Below are positions 22,312-32,108 of a DNA stretch of 64,000 nucleotides, in pieces. The stretch's first letter is position 1; each line of letters begins with the position of its first letter. Both the position numbers and the translations under genes were made by a program. Source of the stretch: Coriaria nepalensis (Eukaryota > Streptophyta > Magnoliopsida > Cucurbitales > Coriariaceae); NCBI GenBank assembly GCA_027186245.1, contig CP114489.1:937501-1001500 (forward strand). Direction: 5' to 3'. The notes under the pieces are model-generated. The model was not told where the DNA came from and ran no database searches. It saw only the letters and a program-made list of their open reading frames with translations.

Positions 22312-23059
22312 CTACTGATCGGGTCCACGGTGACTGTCCTGATTCATCCCCCATCCACGTACGCCAAACTGAAACTCTGCAGCGGCGATCAGGAACTCAG
22401 CCGCCTGCTGTAACGTCAGCAACTCCAACACATTCTTCATTGTTCTTACCCTTAGATCATCCGCCTTCTTTATAATCGTCACCAACCGTCCGATCCTCGC
22501 ATCAAAATCCGCAGACACACCAAGTTGCTCACTCGCATCATCCTGCCAGTCCGAAAACTCCTCCGTTATTTCATTCTCCTCCTTCACCTATTAAACAAGA
22601 AAAATATGTCATTTATTTTTTATTGTTGAATTCTTTCTTGAATATTGTATTACTTACAGTTTCGCATCGGAGTTCACTGACACGTCGGAACTGGGCGGGG
22701 GAGAGGTCGCCTAGGTCGCCGGTGTGTTGGCCACGTGGGATGTCAACGACGCGAGACTCTAAGAGGATGCAGGACTCGGAGTAGACGAGGTGGAAGGTAG
22801 TAGTGGGCCGCCAGCCGGCGATCCACTGGAGGCAGCGTTCTAAGTTGGTGGCCCAAGGGGCGTTGAAGACGGAGAGAGCGTCGTGCTCGACGGCTAAGGA
22901 CTTGACACGGTAGTACTCGGTGTAGTGTGACATGACCTTGTCGACGATGTTGAGGAGGTTATGTCTGGTCGAAGATTTGGGGGCGGAGGAGAGCTGGTGC
23001 ACCAAGTGGCGGAGCTGCTCGAACCAGTTCTCGTAGAAGTGGGTGAAGCAGCAACTCAT
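22312..23059 (-). CDS. DOG1-domain protein (DOG1-like, seed dormancy family)
   Basis: Two exons, 22658-23059 and 22312-22587, give 225 residues. The start MSCCFTHFYENWFEQLRHLV is typical of DOG1-like proteins, and the central HDALSVFNAPWATNLERCLQWIAGWRPTTTFHLVY segment is the DOG1 domain's conserved core. The second exon carries the amphipathic ADDLRVRTMKNVLELLTLQQAAEFLIAAAEF block. DOG1 itself delays germination and interacts with PP2C phosphatases; the domain also occurs in TGA-type bZIP factors, but no bZIP is present here. The Arabidopsis relative in the same neighbourhood is At3g14880. The exact role of this paralogue is not known to me. The first exon is GC-richer than its surroundings. 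Both splice sites are canonical. Confidence 0.92.
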
Positions 23060-23802
23060 TTGGGTTTCTTAGGTTTGAGCTTAGCGAGCTTGACTAAAGG
23101 TACGTTGAGAGAAGAGAAAGAAGGAGAAGGAGAGGGAGATTGGATGTCTAACGTTCAAGGAATTTGACAAATTGTAGATTCTTCTTAATCTGTATAGATA
23201 TATATATATATATTTTGCATAGGAAAGATGATCAAGTTTTGCATTTTTGTTGGCCATTTATGCGACCAAGTGTGAGAGATAGATTGGCTGTCTTTTCTTC
23301 CTCTTTTTTTTTTTTTTTTTTTTTTAAATTTCCGAAGTGTCACCAACAAAAGCAAAGAAGAGAACATAAGACTGTTTTTTAAGGGTTTTAGGTAGAGAAA
23401 TTTATTGTGTACCAGAGCTTTTTCCGTTCATTCATGATTTTCGCACTGCATTTATAGACTACGGAAATAATGAACCGTTAATTCATTATCTCTGTAGTAT
23501 GATCAATGTAATTAGGTCTTTGTAGCAATTTAATTACATCTTTAATGAAGATTGCGTTAATATAACCTAATTCTGCAGAAGGTAAGAGATATGGCTGGCT
23601 GTCTGGGTAAGTAGGTAAGAGATATGGCCGCCGAATTTTATTTTTTATATTTTTTAAAAAAACATCATTACTCATCCCTGCTTGAGGCAAAAGAAAAACC
23701 AAGTCTTGTACATTTCATTTCGAACATCAAGCAATCCACCAGTTTCTGAATCAGAGACTCATATTCCAAAGAAAAAGAAAAAAGAAAAAGAGGACCTCGG
23801 AT
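23060..23802. other. Intergenic with T-run and TA repeat
   Basis: The region upstream of the DOG1-like gene contains a (TA) run at 23201-23212, a T run at 23307-23326 and a repeated segment: GGTAAGAGATATGGC occurs at 23580-23594 and 23613-23627. The right end is the 3' flank of the small-protein gene. No coding signal is seen. Confidence 0.5.
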
Positions 23803-24117
23803 TCACTCGAGAGCTTTTTGGCTCGATGGATCTTCCGATGATTGAGGAATCAGCTGCAGTTGTTGCTGTTGCTGTTGCAGAAGCGATCTCCGCTCCATCT
23901 CCTTCCACTTGTTAATCGCGATTGTGGTTATGACTGACGAACAACAAACAGGAAAACCAATTTCACTAATCTGTACCTCTGAATCTCACATATAGAATGC
24001 GTATATTATATTTATACAGAAGAAATCGAGAAGTAAATTCATACATCCAGCTCCGACGAAGTAGATTAGACGGAGGATCTTTGGGCCGGCCGGGCCGGCA
24101 ACCTCTTCTCCGGTCAT
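23803..24117 (-). CDS. Small conserved plant protein, 67 aa, one membrane segment, Gln-rich tail
   Basis: This gene is split into two short exons, 24045-24117 and 23803-23933, joined by a GT-AG intron whose phase fits exactly. The protein starts MTGEEVAGPAGPKILRLIYF, continues VGAGFITTIAINKWKEMERR with a hydrophobic segment at about residues 14-31, then has a run of Gln residues and ends SSQKALE. I recall similar short plant proteins with a TGEEVAGPAGPK start and no known function, so this is a family-level recognition, not an assignment. Upstream (24241-24390) there are several TGGGCC/GGCCCA motifs, the site II type found before housekeeping genes, which supports a promoter reading leftward. 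The frame is also open upstream of the ATG with no ATG in it. A likely single-pass membrane protein; the compartment is unknown. Confidence 0.75.
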
Positions 24118-25177
24118 AAACGCTTTCCCCTCCAAATTCCTCTCTCCGGTTTGCAAACGAACAACCAATCCCTCTCAAGATTGTACTACAATACAACAGC
24201 TGCGAACTGTGAAATGAATCTGAGGCGTGAAATCCTTTTATTGGGCCAAGATCTCTCATCGTGGGCCTGGAATAGACCCATAAACACAAACTTTTATAGG
24301 CTTATGCTGAACTCGTATCCAATCTATTCTAGCCCACGAAGGTAATCAAAAATACTCAGCCTCTTACGTAACCCATTGGGCCCAACGATATATTAATAAT
24401 TAATCAGTCTGTGTAAAAGAAAAAAGAAAAAAAGAAAATAGACATTGCAACCGCAATGCATAAATAATAAATTTTACTAATTTTAGAGAAAATGACAGGA
24501 AATTTATAACAGTGGAAAACCGACAACACAAGAAAGAAAGAAAGATAGATTGAGGCAAGATTTTCTACGTAGCAGTTAGAACATGTCTATACATGTATTA
24601 CAATCGCAAGCTTCTTCATTAATAAAATAATAAACATTTTGTTTTTAAAAATATATATATACTGAATTTCCAAAGTTTCGATTTGGAATATGTTCTTGAC
24701 AAATCCTGCTACTACTTTTCTCGTGGCGGCTGCTTTTTGATTACACTACTTTCTTGTGTAATCACCAAAACCCTTAAAAAATGATTCAAGGATAAGCTTA
24801 AGGTTGGACATGGACAAGATCTAGGGTGAAAGAGTGGATCATTATTGATCTTAACAAGTTTAATAAACATAACTCTGATGATTAAGCTTTTGATCAATTG
24901 AATCTAGTCATTTATAGAGTATATATACTTTTGTTTGCCAATTGAATCTAGGATGCCATTATTACCACAAGCATCTTGGAAATGGTCTATTTCTTGTGGT
25001 GCTTGTGGTGGAGTAACACGTGTACTTGTTGTGGTTCTTGTTGGAAATGGATTGTAATGTTTTATTTACTACATCAGTTATAAATAAATAAATAAAATTC
25101 AAGGTGTATAAATAGACGAAGCATGGACACTGAACAACTACTCACTCGACAATCTCTACCAAAAAAATTTTAAAAAA
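24118..25177. other. Promoter of the small-protein gene and of the first glycine-rich gene
   Basis: From 24118 to about 24400 lies a site II-rich region (GGGCC motifs at 24241, 24261 and 24376) that points leftward. The stretch 24700-25177 is the upstream part of the first glycine-rich gene. Its block at about 24770-24865, with AAGGATAAG and ATGGACAAGATCTAG, is repeated before the second and third gene copies (about 28195-28290 and 29225-29310). Confidence 0.65.
25107..25114 (+). promoter_or_regulatory. TATA box of glycine-rich gene copy 1
   Basis: TATAAATA sits 71 bases before the start codon inside the sequence TGTATAAATAGACGA, which is repeated at the same place before copy 2 and, as TGTATAAAAATAGACGA, before the broken copy 3. 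Strong TATA promoters fit small, tissue-specific secreted-protein genes. Confidence 0.75.
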
Positions 25178-25462
25178 ATGGCATCCTCAAAGTCTTTTAT
25201 CCTTGTTGGCCTTATCTTGGCTGCTGCCTTCTTCCTCTCCTCTAACGAGGTCTTTGCTCGTGAGCTAGCTGATCAGACAGCTCCCCAAAAGGACGGCGAT
25301 CGCACTGATCATCATCATGGTGGTGGAGGTGGTGGAGGGGGATATGGATACGGTGGTGGACATGGGGGGCATGGTGGTGGACATGGGGGGGGGTATGGGG
25401 GTGGACATGGGGGGCATGGTGGTGGACATGGGGGGGGGTATGGTGGTGGACATGGAAAGTAA
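25178..25462 (+). CDS. Secreted glycine/histidine-rich protein, copy 1
   Basis: A 94-residue protein of the small secreted GRP family (nodulin/AtGRP3-like). The first 27 residues form a clear signal peptide (SFILVGLILAAAFFLSSNEVFA), followed by a short linker RELADQTAP and then a domain of only Gly, His and Tyr. The repeat unit is GGGHGGHGGGHGGGY, present twice in near-perfect DNA tandem (about 46 bases each), so copy number can change by slippage. Such proteins sit in the cell wall; AtGRP3 binds wall-associated kinases, but that function is only an analogy here. The His content suggests possible metal binding. The overlapping reading frames on the other strand are shadows of the repeat. Confidence 0.9.
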   Translation: MASSKSFILVGLILAAAFFLSSNEVFARELADQTAPQKDGDRTDHHHGGGGGGGGYGYGGGHGGHGGGHGGGYGGGHGGHGGGHGGGYGGGHGK

Positions 25463-25800
25463 TCGAGGCCTAATTGGGAATCACTGGAATCTGATCAGAT
25501 AAGCTATGGAAATTAAGACTCGCCTATATATAATAAAAAGAAGGATTATGTGTTTATTGGTTGAATGTCAACGTATATTGTCAACGCAAGAACTGTTATG
25601 TGGGTTTATGATCTCTCTCAACTCATCTATAGTGTATTGTATTGTATGGGTTTATATATATTGATCATAAAAGTTCATTGAATAAAAAAAAAAATCATGT
25701 ATTAGTGCGCTAACTACGTTTTTTACACCAAAAAATGGTAAACCTTTGATTTAGTTTAATCAACTTGAAAATAAATGGGTTTACAACCTGATTTTTAATA

Positions 25801-26100
25801 AATACTTTTTGACCCCTTAATTTCTTTTCTGGCTCCACCTGAAAACTGAATTTCTGAAAACTCGAATTCATTACTCAAGATTATACATGTAGAGTTAAGA
25901 GGTTAGAGTAATACTTATATTATTAGCTAGCAAACCATTTCGGCGATACGCGAACGAACCATTAGAAATGATCATGTTATAATATTAATTAGCATCGTAC
26001 ATGAAGTGTTTCTCTGAAGACATGATATACCTACAAGTCTTTGACTGAGACAAAGTAGATCTAAATGAGTTAACTCTGAAGTTCTCATTAGCTTCTTCAA
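25801..26100. repeat. Array repeat block, copy A
   Basis: This block starts with a CTTTTTGACCCCTTAATTT-like stretch and includes ACATGAAGTGTTTCTCTGAAG and CAAGTCTTTGACTGAG. Related copies lie at about 27806-27985 and 30190-30450. It is the downstream part of the duplicated unit that carries the glycine-rich genes. Confidence 0.75.
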
Positions 26101-26214
26101 GGGTCCAAGGTGCTCATTGGTTCGATGAGTCACAAAGTACTCGAATGTTTGATGGGTCGATGATCGATATACTCGATAATTACAATTTGCCTATTGCATG
26201 TAGATTTAGAAGAT

Positions 26215-26925
26215 TTAGGGTGTGTTGTGATCGGATCTTTTTTTCCTTTACTCTTTATCTTTTATTTTAGTTGTATTGATCAAATTTTGAAGTCGAGAAC
26301 CAAGTTTGGTTTGGGTTTATCCTTTAAACTCTTGGACAACATGATGGCTTGCAATTATAATAATCTCCGTTCTTATTTTTAAACAAGCAGTTTTAGAGTT
26401 CAATATTCTTACAAATATGACTTCTAACAGTGCCATAACTCTCCTTCAGCCCCATTAAGAATTGATTAAGCATTGTTGTTGCTCAATTTGAGTAAATGAA
26501 GTGGCAGAGGCACATTCACATGATGGCATAGGAACCAAGGTGGAGTATTCATCCGAGAGAGTTTTGAGTGTTAGAAAACAAAATCAAAAGGGACTGAAAA
26601 CTTGATAGTTCTACAGCATATATAGCAAAAGAAAGAAACAGATTACAAGGCTATTAACTATACTCCTTAAATAAAGTAAAACAAGACCGAAAACTAAAAA
26701 CTAACACAGCTAATCAATGATTTATATGATCAATTACATCAAAAATAGAAAGGGGAAGGCTTTTGCAGCAAATCATGTTGCAAAAGCAAATTCACCATGC
26801 TGTCCAAGAGACCAATGGTCAATCCCGATCCAAACTTGAGTCTTGACTTCGAAAATATGATCAACACATCCAAACAAATAGATAAAGAGTGATGGAAACA
26901 AAGATCCATCCATCAGATTCAAAAA
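26215..26925. repeat. Imperfect inverted repeat, arms of about 140 bases
   Basis: The sequence at about 26220-26360 on the + strand resembles the reverse complement of about 26785-26925. Both arms, read in opposite directions, encode related peptides (LFIFYFSCIDQI against LFIYLFGCVDHI; KFGLGL against QVWIGI). The spacer is about 420 bases. The arms are diverged, and I do not recognise the protein. They may be pieces of the same transposable element in opposite orientation. Confidence 0.6.
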
Positions 26926-27119
26926 TAGCATCTGACTTGTAGTGCAAGCCATCCAACTTAAGAACACACCAGCTGCAAGAAAACTAAATAGCTCATGATC
27001 CACAAAGACAAATGGGGTGAGACCAACACTAACAAATCAGATTGAGTTTGGAATAACTCCCTCCATTCGAGTCAACACTAATTTGACTTTTAATCAAAAA
27101 GTCAATTCTAGATGGAATT

Positions 27120-27603
27120 AAGTCATTCTCAAACCAATTGGATTTTAACATTGAGCAGAATAGGTAGCCACAGACATGTTACCTTGTGTAGTCATGGTAA
27201 TTTCTTTCTGGATGGCAAAGATTCTGGAGCCATTAAGTTTGTTAAAATCTTTCTTCAAGGTCTTTCCACAGAGCCATGGCATTTGATGCAAAAACAGCTT
27301 CATTTGATAGCTCCTTGCGAAGAAGTGAGTTTAGGTCTACCGAATTGACATGTTATGAATCCAAGCTTGTTCTTGGACGTTAGAGCGAGCTAGAGGCTCT
27401 GGACACTGTAGTTATCGCTCCCTATTCATTTCTGTGAGACGAGCAACATTCCAGGAGTATCGGATGGGTGGATATAGAGCGGAGTGTGATTTCATTTGCG
27501 GAAGTATGGATAGGTAAGGATATGGTGGTAATGGATCTTGATTGTTTGTTATTGCAAGAATTGATTCTGAAGTGTTTGTGGCGGCCATTGATGCAGAGCT
27601 CAT
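27120..27603 (-). mobile_element. Decayed Ty1/copia-type gag fragment
   Basis: Read on the - strand the frame starts MSSASMAATNTSES and passes through a DNYSVQSL segment and LALTSKNKLGF, the pattern of the copia Gag N-terminal domain (GDNYxxW, then LxAKNKLGF). Further down it carries IFAIQKEITMTTQGNMSVATY, the next Gag conserved block. Several stops interrupt it, the normal Trp after DNY is gone, and no protease, integrase or reverse transcriptase is visible. A poly-A run at 27631-27648 on the + strand lies just beyond. The fragment sits between two copies of the glycine-rich array's flanking block, so it was inserted in the array. Confidence 0.75.
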
Positions 27604-27805
27604 GTTTGCTATCAGACTGAGAGAGAAAAAAAAAAAAAAAAAACTGTGCGATCTGATTATTGAAAATCAGAGATGAATCGCGGATCAACGTGAGAATGTG
27701 ATCATAGAAGATGATGGTGCGCAGAAACAGAGAGAAGGAAGAGTTAGAGAGGTGAGATAAAGCTCGGAACATGTATCATATGATTATAATTGTTCGATTC
27801 ATAAT

Positions 27806-27985
27806 AAACACTTTTTAAACCCTTTAATTTATTTTCTAGCTCCATCCTATAAACCGAATTTCTAAAACTCGAATTCATTAGTCAAGGCTATAGAGCATAA
27901 CATACAAGTCATTGACTGAGCCAAATTTGATATAAATGAGTCAACTCTAATGTTCTAAACAAGTGATGGACGTTGTTACAAGTTT
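27806..27985. repeat. Array repeat block, copy B
   Basis: Shorter relative of the block at 25801, with ACTTTTTAAACCCTTTAATTT and GTCATTGACTGAGCC in the same order. Compared with copies A and C it lacks the middle part with the GTGTTTCTCTGAAG motif. Confidence 0.7.
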
Positions 27986-28419
27986 CATGGATCGGATTAG
28001 AACCATTCCAGTAACAGGTAAATTTACGTGGCGTTATATCGAGTACGTACGTGTATTTACTTTTATGCAGATAGTTGACTTTTTTATAAACTGAATTTAT
28101 AAGATTTTCGATGTGCAATATGTTAATTTTTCTCATGGCGGCTGCATTTTGGTTTATAGTACTACTTCTAGAGTAATCACCAACCAAAAGCTTTTAAAAA
28201 AATGAATCAAGGATAAGGTTCGACATCGACATGAACAAGATCATCTAGGCTGAAAGACTTTGAGTCATTAGTGATGTTAACAAGTTTAAGTCACTGATCA
28301 ATTGAATCTAGTGTTGCATAGAAATGGTCAATTTCTTGTGGTGAAGTAACTAGTTTACTTGTGGTTTTCCTGCATCAATTAAAAAAAATAAAAATAAAAA
28401 TAAAATAAAATTCAAGTTG

Positions 28420-28427
28420 TATAAATA
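28420..28427 (+). promoter_or_regulatory. TATA box of glycine-rich gene copy 2
   Basis: TATAAATA in the same conserved TGTATAAATAGACGAAGCATG context as copy 1, 92 bases before the start codon. An A-rich tract just before the ATG is longer than in copy 1. Confidence 0.75.
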
Positions 28428-28511
28428 GACGAAGCATGCACACTGAATTACTCACTCCACAATCTCTACAACACTTCTCTTTAATCCCAAACAAAAAATA
28501 AAAAATAAAAA

Positions 28512-28790
28512 ATGGCATCCTCAAAGTCTTTTATCCTTGTTGGCCTCATCCTGGCTGCTGCCTTCCTCCTCTCCTCTAATGAGGTCTCTGCTCGTGAGCT
28601 AGCTGATCAAACAACTCCTCGGAAGGACGGCATTGTCGGTGATTATCATCGAGGTGGATGCTACGGGCATCACTGCGGTGGCGGAGGGGGAGGATGCTAC
28701 GGGCATCACTGCGGTGGTGGAGGGGGAGGATGCTATGGGCATCACTGTGGTGGCGGAGGGGGATATGGCGGTGGTGGTGGTGGAAAATAA
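28512..28790 (+). CDS. Secreted Cys/His/Gly-rich protein, copy 2
   Basis: A 92-residue paralogue of the gene at 25178, with an almost identical signal peptide and linker (ARELADQTTPRKDG). The mature part differs: it has three tandem units of GCYGHHCGGGGGG, each with two Cys and two His spaced C-x3-C around HH, and ends in a Gly run. That pattern resembles a simple metal-binding or cross-linking unit, which copy 1 lacks, as copy 1 has no Cys. The DNA of the units is a 39-base tandem repeat. Localisation to the cell wall or apoplast follows from the signal peptide. Metal binding is an inference from composition only. Confidence 0.9.
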   Translation: MASSKSFILVGLILAAAFLLSSNEVSARELADQTTPRKDGIVGDYHRGGCYGHHCGGGGGGCYGHHCGGGGGGCYGHHCGGGGGYGGGGGGK

Positions 28791-29574
28791 TTGGCCTGAT
28801 TGGGAATCACTGTAATCTGATCAAAGCTATGGAATTATGACTTGCATACATATAATAATAATAATAACGTATTGAATGGTTAAATGAAACAGTTGTTGGC
28901 TGAATGACAATGTATATTGTCAATGCATGTAATATGAATCAATAAGAACTGTAATATTGTTGAGGGGGTTCATGATCTCCACTCAACTAGTGTATCGTAT
29001 CGTATTGTATGGACTTATGTTGATCCTTAAGTTTATTGAATAAAACTCATGTCTTAGTGTCCTAACTACGTTTTCTCTTACTTTTAATGCACTAAAATTT
29101 TAATAAATTAATATTATTGTGATTAAAAAAATCTATTAATTTGAACTAAATATTATATTATCGCGTAAAATATGTTCTCGACATTTTGGTTTACACCATT
29201 TCTAGAGTAATCACCAAATCCGTCAAAGAATGATTCTTAGGATAAGATTCATCGGTTCCGACATGAACAAGATCTATGCTGAAAGACTTGAGTCATAATT
29301 GATCTAAACAAGTTTAAAGTCTTAAAACATAATTATTTTGATATAGACTTTTAAGCCCATTGATCAATTGAAGCTAGTTTACTTGTGGTCAATTTTCTCG
29401 TGGTGAAGTAATGAGTTTACTTGTGGTTTTCCTTCATCAATTAAAAAAATAAAAAAAAAAAATAATGAAATTCAAGTTGTATAAAAATAGACGATGCATG
29501 CACACTGAATTACTCACTCCACAATCTCTATAACACTTCTGATCTTTAAACCCCCCCAAAAATAAAAAATATAT
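28791..29574. other. Spacer between glycine-rich copies 2 and 3
   Basis: It holds the 3' flank of copy 2 (related to that of copy 1 at 25463-25690) and the duplicated promoter of copy 3, with the TATA-like TATAAAAATAG at about 29480. No other gene is seen. Confidence 0.6.
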
Positions 29575-29806
29575 ATGGCATCCCTCCAAGTATTTTATCC
29601 TTGTTGGCCTCATCTTGGTTGCTGCCTTCCTCCTCTCCTCTAACGAGGTCTCTGCTCGTGAGCTAGCTGATGATCAGACAACTCCCCAAAAGGATGGTGG
29701 ATCACACTGTCATGCTGGAAAAGGAGGATGCGTTAGGTCACACTGTCGTGGTGGAGGCGGAGTACGCTATGGATCACACTTAGGGTTGTTGTACGTTGAA
29801 TTTTGA
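29575..29806 (+). pseudogene. Glycine-rich gene copy 3, frameshifted
   Basis: It has the same promoter context, start and signal peptide DNA as copies 1 and 2, but an extra base within the first five codons (ATGGCATCCCTCC against ATGGCATCCTC) throws the start out of frame. The rest reads in the ancestral frame as LSSNEVSARELADDQTTPQKDGG, then a short SHCHAGKGGCVRSHCRGGGG stretch, and ends after VEF. The repeat domain is reduced. Translation from the first ATG would give an unrelated peptide. Confidence 0.85.
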
Positions 29807-29807
29807 T

Positions 29808-30782
29808 ATATATGTAATACTAGTAATAACAATAATAAGGATTCTGTATTGAATGGTTAAAATAAAACAGTTGTATGTATATTTTCATCAATGCTTATAA
29901 TAAGAACTGTACTATTGTTTGAGGGGCTTATAATATATGATTTTAATTAATAATATAACTTATACTACCTCTATGCATAGAGTACTATATAATTATATTA
30001 TTAAATTTTCACTTGAGACTCTTGTCTAGTCAGCAAGAGTACCATTTGATCAACTTAGACCCTATCTAGTGTCTAGAAAGCACACATATACCCTCCTTAT
30101 CATATAGCATGATTAATTATCGTAGTAAGTCAGGTTTCTAGATGGGGCAGTGCTCCCTGAAGTTGGATTTCAGTGGGGAGTTCAGTCGGTGTAAAAACTT
30201 GAATGCATTATTAGTCAAGACTATACATATAGAATGTAGAGTACAAATATATGGTTAGCTTGCAAGCCATTTGGGCAGTACGTGAACAAACCATTAGAAA
30301 ATGTGATCATGTTGTAATATTAATCAACAGCATACGTACATGAAGTGTTTCTCTGAAGACGTTATGTCCGTACAAGTCTTTGACTGTGTCAAATTTGATC
30401 TAAATGAGTTAACTCTAAAGTTTCTAAACAAAATGATGGACATTGATACAAGTTACATGCATGGATCGACTAGAACCATTCGATTAAGTGCAAAATTCAG
30501 TATAAGAATGGGTAAAAGCTGTTTTCGTCAAGAAACCATAACTTGTGATCTTTCCTCAAGCCAAATCCTCCAATACAAACACTTACTTCATTGACTTATA
30601 TTACTATCAATCAAGACACCTACAGTGCATGCAATTTTGGCACAACTGCCCTCTACCTACTCCCTTCATGCATCCACGCAAAAGCTCTATAAAAACATAG
30701 CAAAATGCCACACTAAATTCACTCAACAGTATTCACTTTGATCACAAATTTGTAATCAGTCTTCTTTTAACTGATCAAACAC
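29808..30782. other. Spacer with array repeat block, copy C (30190-30450)
   Basis: The stretch 30190-30450 is the third copy of the array block, closest to copy A over the GAAGTGTTTCTCTGAAGAC part. The short reading frames in it are not conserved between copies, so it is probably non-coding. The end holds the promoter of the fourth gene, with TATAAAAA at 30688-30695. Confidence 0.6.
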
Positions 30783-31167
30783 ATGGCTTACTCAAAGTCT
30801 TTCATCATTCTTGGCCTTCTCGTTGCTGTTGTTCTTCTCAGCTCTTCCGAAATGATCTTGGCTGGTGACCCGCATGGTATGACCGGATCAATTAGTCATT
30901 CCTCTTTCTTTCTCTTCCAATTATACTACATCATCTGATTAACAACACATGCGTGCACGAACCTCAAATGCTCAGTTTGATTGATTGATTGTTATGTTAT
31001 ATTATTTTGCAGGAGACAAGTATGGTGTGTCCGGCGACCATCACGGCGAGCACGAACACCACCATGGTGAGCACGAGCACCACCATGGCGATCACCATGG
31101 TGGCCATGGGGGATATAGTAACGGCAATACCGATGGACGTGGAGCTTATAATGGAGGACATAATTAA
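30783..31167 (+). CDS. Secreted His/Glu/Gly-rich protein, divergent array member
   Basis: Two exons, 30783-30876 and 31013-31167, give 82 residues. The N-terminus MAYSKSFIILGLLVAVVLLS is a signal peptide related to the other copies (SKSFI-LGL). The mature protein has two HGEHEHHHGEHEHHH-type units, then HGDHHGGHGGY and an Asn/Gly-rich end. Unlike the other copies it has an intron right after the signal peptide. The intron phase (after the first base of a Gly codon) fits. Three alternating acidic and histidine stretches would bind divalent metals well in principle; that is inference. Confidence 0.85.
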
Positions 31168-32108
31168 TTTGATCGTCGAATTGATTAAAACTTAAGTTTC
31201 ACATATGCACATATATATATATATAAAACAGTCAAATAAAGTTGTAATACAAGGGTGATTGAGTTTTATGAGCTCTCAACTCTAGTATACTCTACAACTC
31301 TCATGTGTCCTCAGCTATCTACTATGTATATGGCTAGAGCCTAGATGGGAAGCTTTTTTTTTTTCCTTCTTTTTTCGTGTGTTTAATAAAGATATGTATG
31401 TGTACGATCAACAAATGGCATCCTCTTTTGTGAATAGGGTAAGACACGATGGCAACGTTTCGAAAACAAATCACCGACCAAATTTTTAGATAAAGCCAAA
31501 TTTGGGACCAAAAGAGGAATATGATATGATATATTGCTGTTTCGTATTGTGACCATTGAAGTGCAGAGGCAAAGACATATGTGCAGGTGCAGCCCAGTAA
31601 AGACACAGTTTTCTTTCTCAGACCAGACTGTTTGGTAACAACTGTCAAAAGATGCTCAGCCAAGGACCATAATCAGAGGCAGACATCCCCGTCCACCTTC
31701 AGTCCTATGCCCAAAAGAGAATGCCCCAACAAATAATTTTTTAGCAATATGTTGCAATTTTCAGGGAATCCAAGGCAAAACAACTATAATACCAAGATAT
31801 TAAAATTTAAAAAAAAAGAAAAAAAACACGATATATTACATTATCTGAATTTTTTATTCCCACATACAACATTCACTGCTTACATATTATGAAAGATGCT
31901 ATAAGAACAGCTAGAAAACATTCATTCCTCTGTTCTGGCCTAACATTACATAAAAGATTCAATTGGCTATTATTCCATAAAAGAAAATATAGCCATAAAG
32001 TAAGTTGAAACAGAATACTGTCAACATCCAACCCATGCATGTTAATTATACTTGTCTCCCCACTTGCTTAGTTTAATGAGGGAATCAAAATAAACCACAT
32101 CTTCCAGT
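31168..32108. other. Intergenic
   Basis: AT-rich 3' flanks of two converging genes. A 109-codon frame on the - strand near 31334-31663 has no recognisable domain and a biased hydrophobic composition; I do not call it a gene. Confidence 0.5.

Noticed and set aside
25265..25453. Met/Thr/Pro-rich frame on the - strand
   Set aside because: Antisense of the glycine-rich repeats; repeat DNA lacks stops in several frames.
30340..30594. 84-codon frame on the + strand
   Set aside because: It lies in array repeat block C, and the frame is not kept in the related block at 25801.
31334..31663. 109-codon frame on the - strand
   Set aside because: No recognised domain, no splice context and AT-biased hydrophobic composition.
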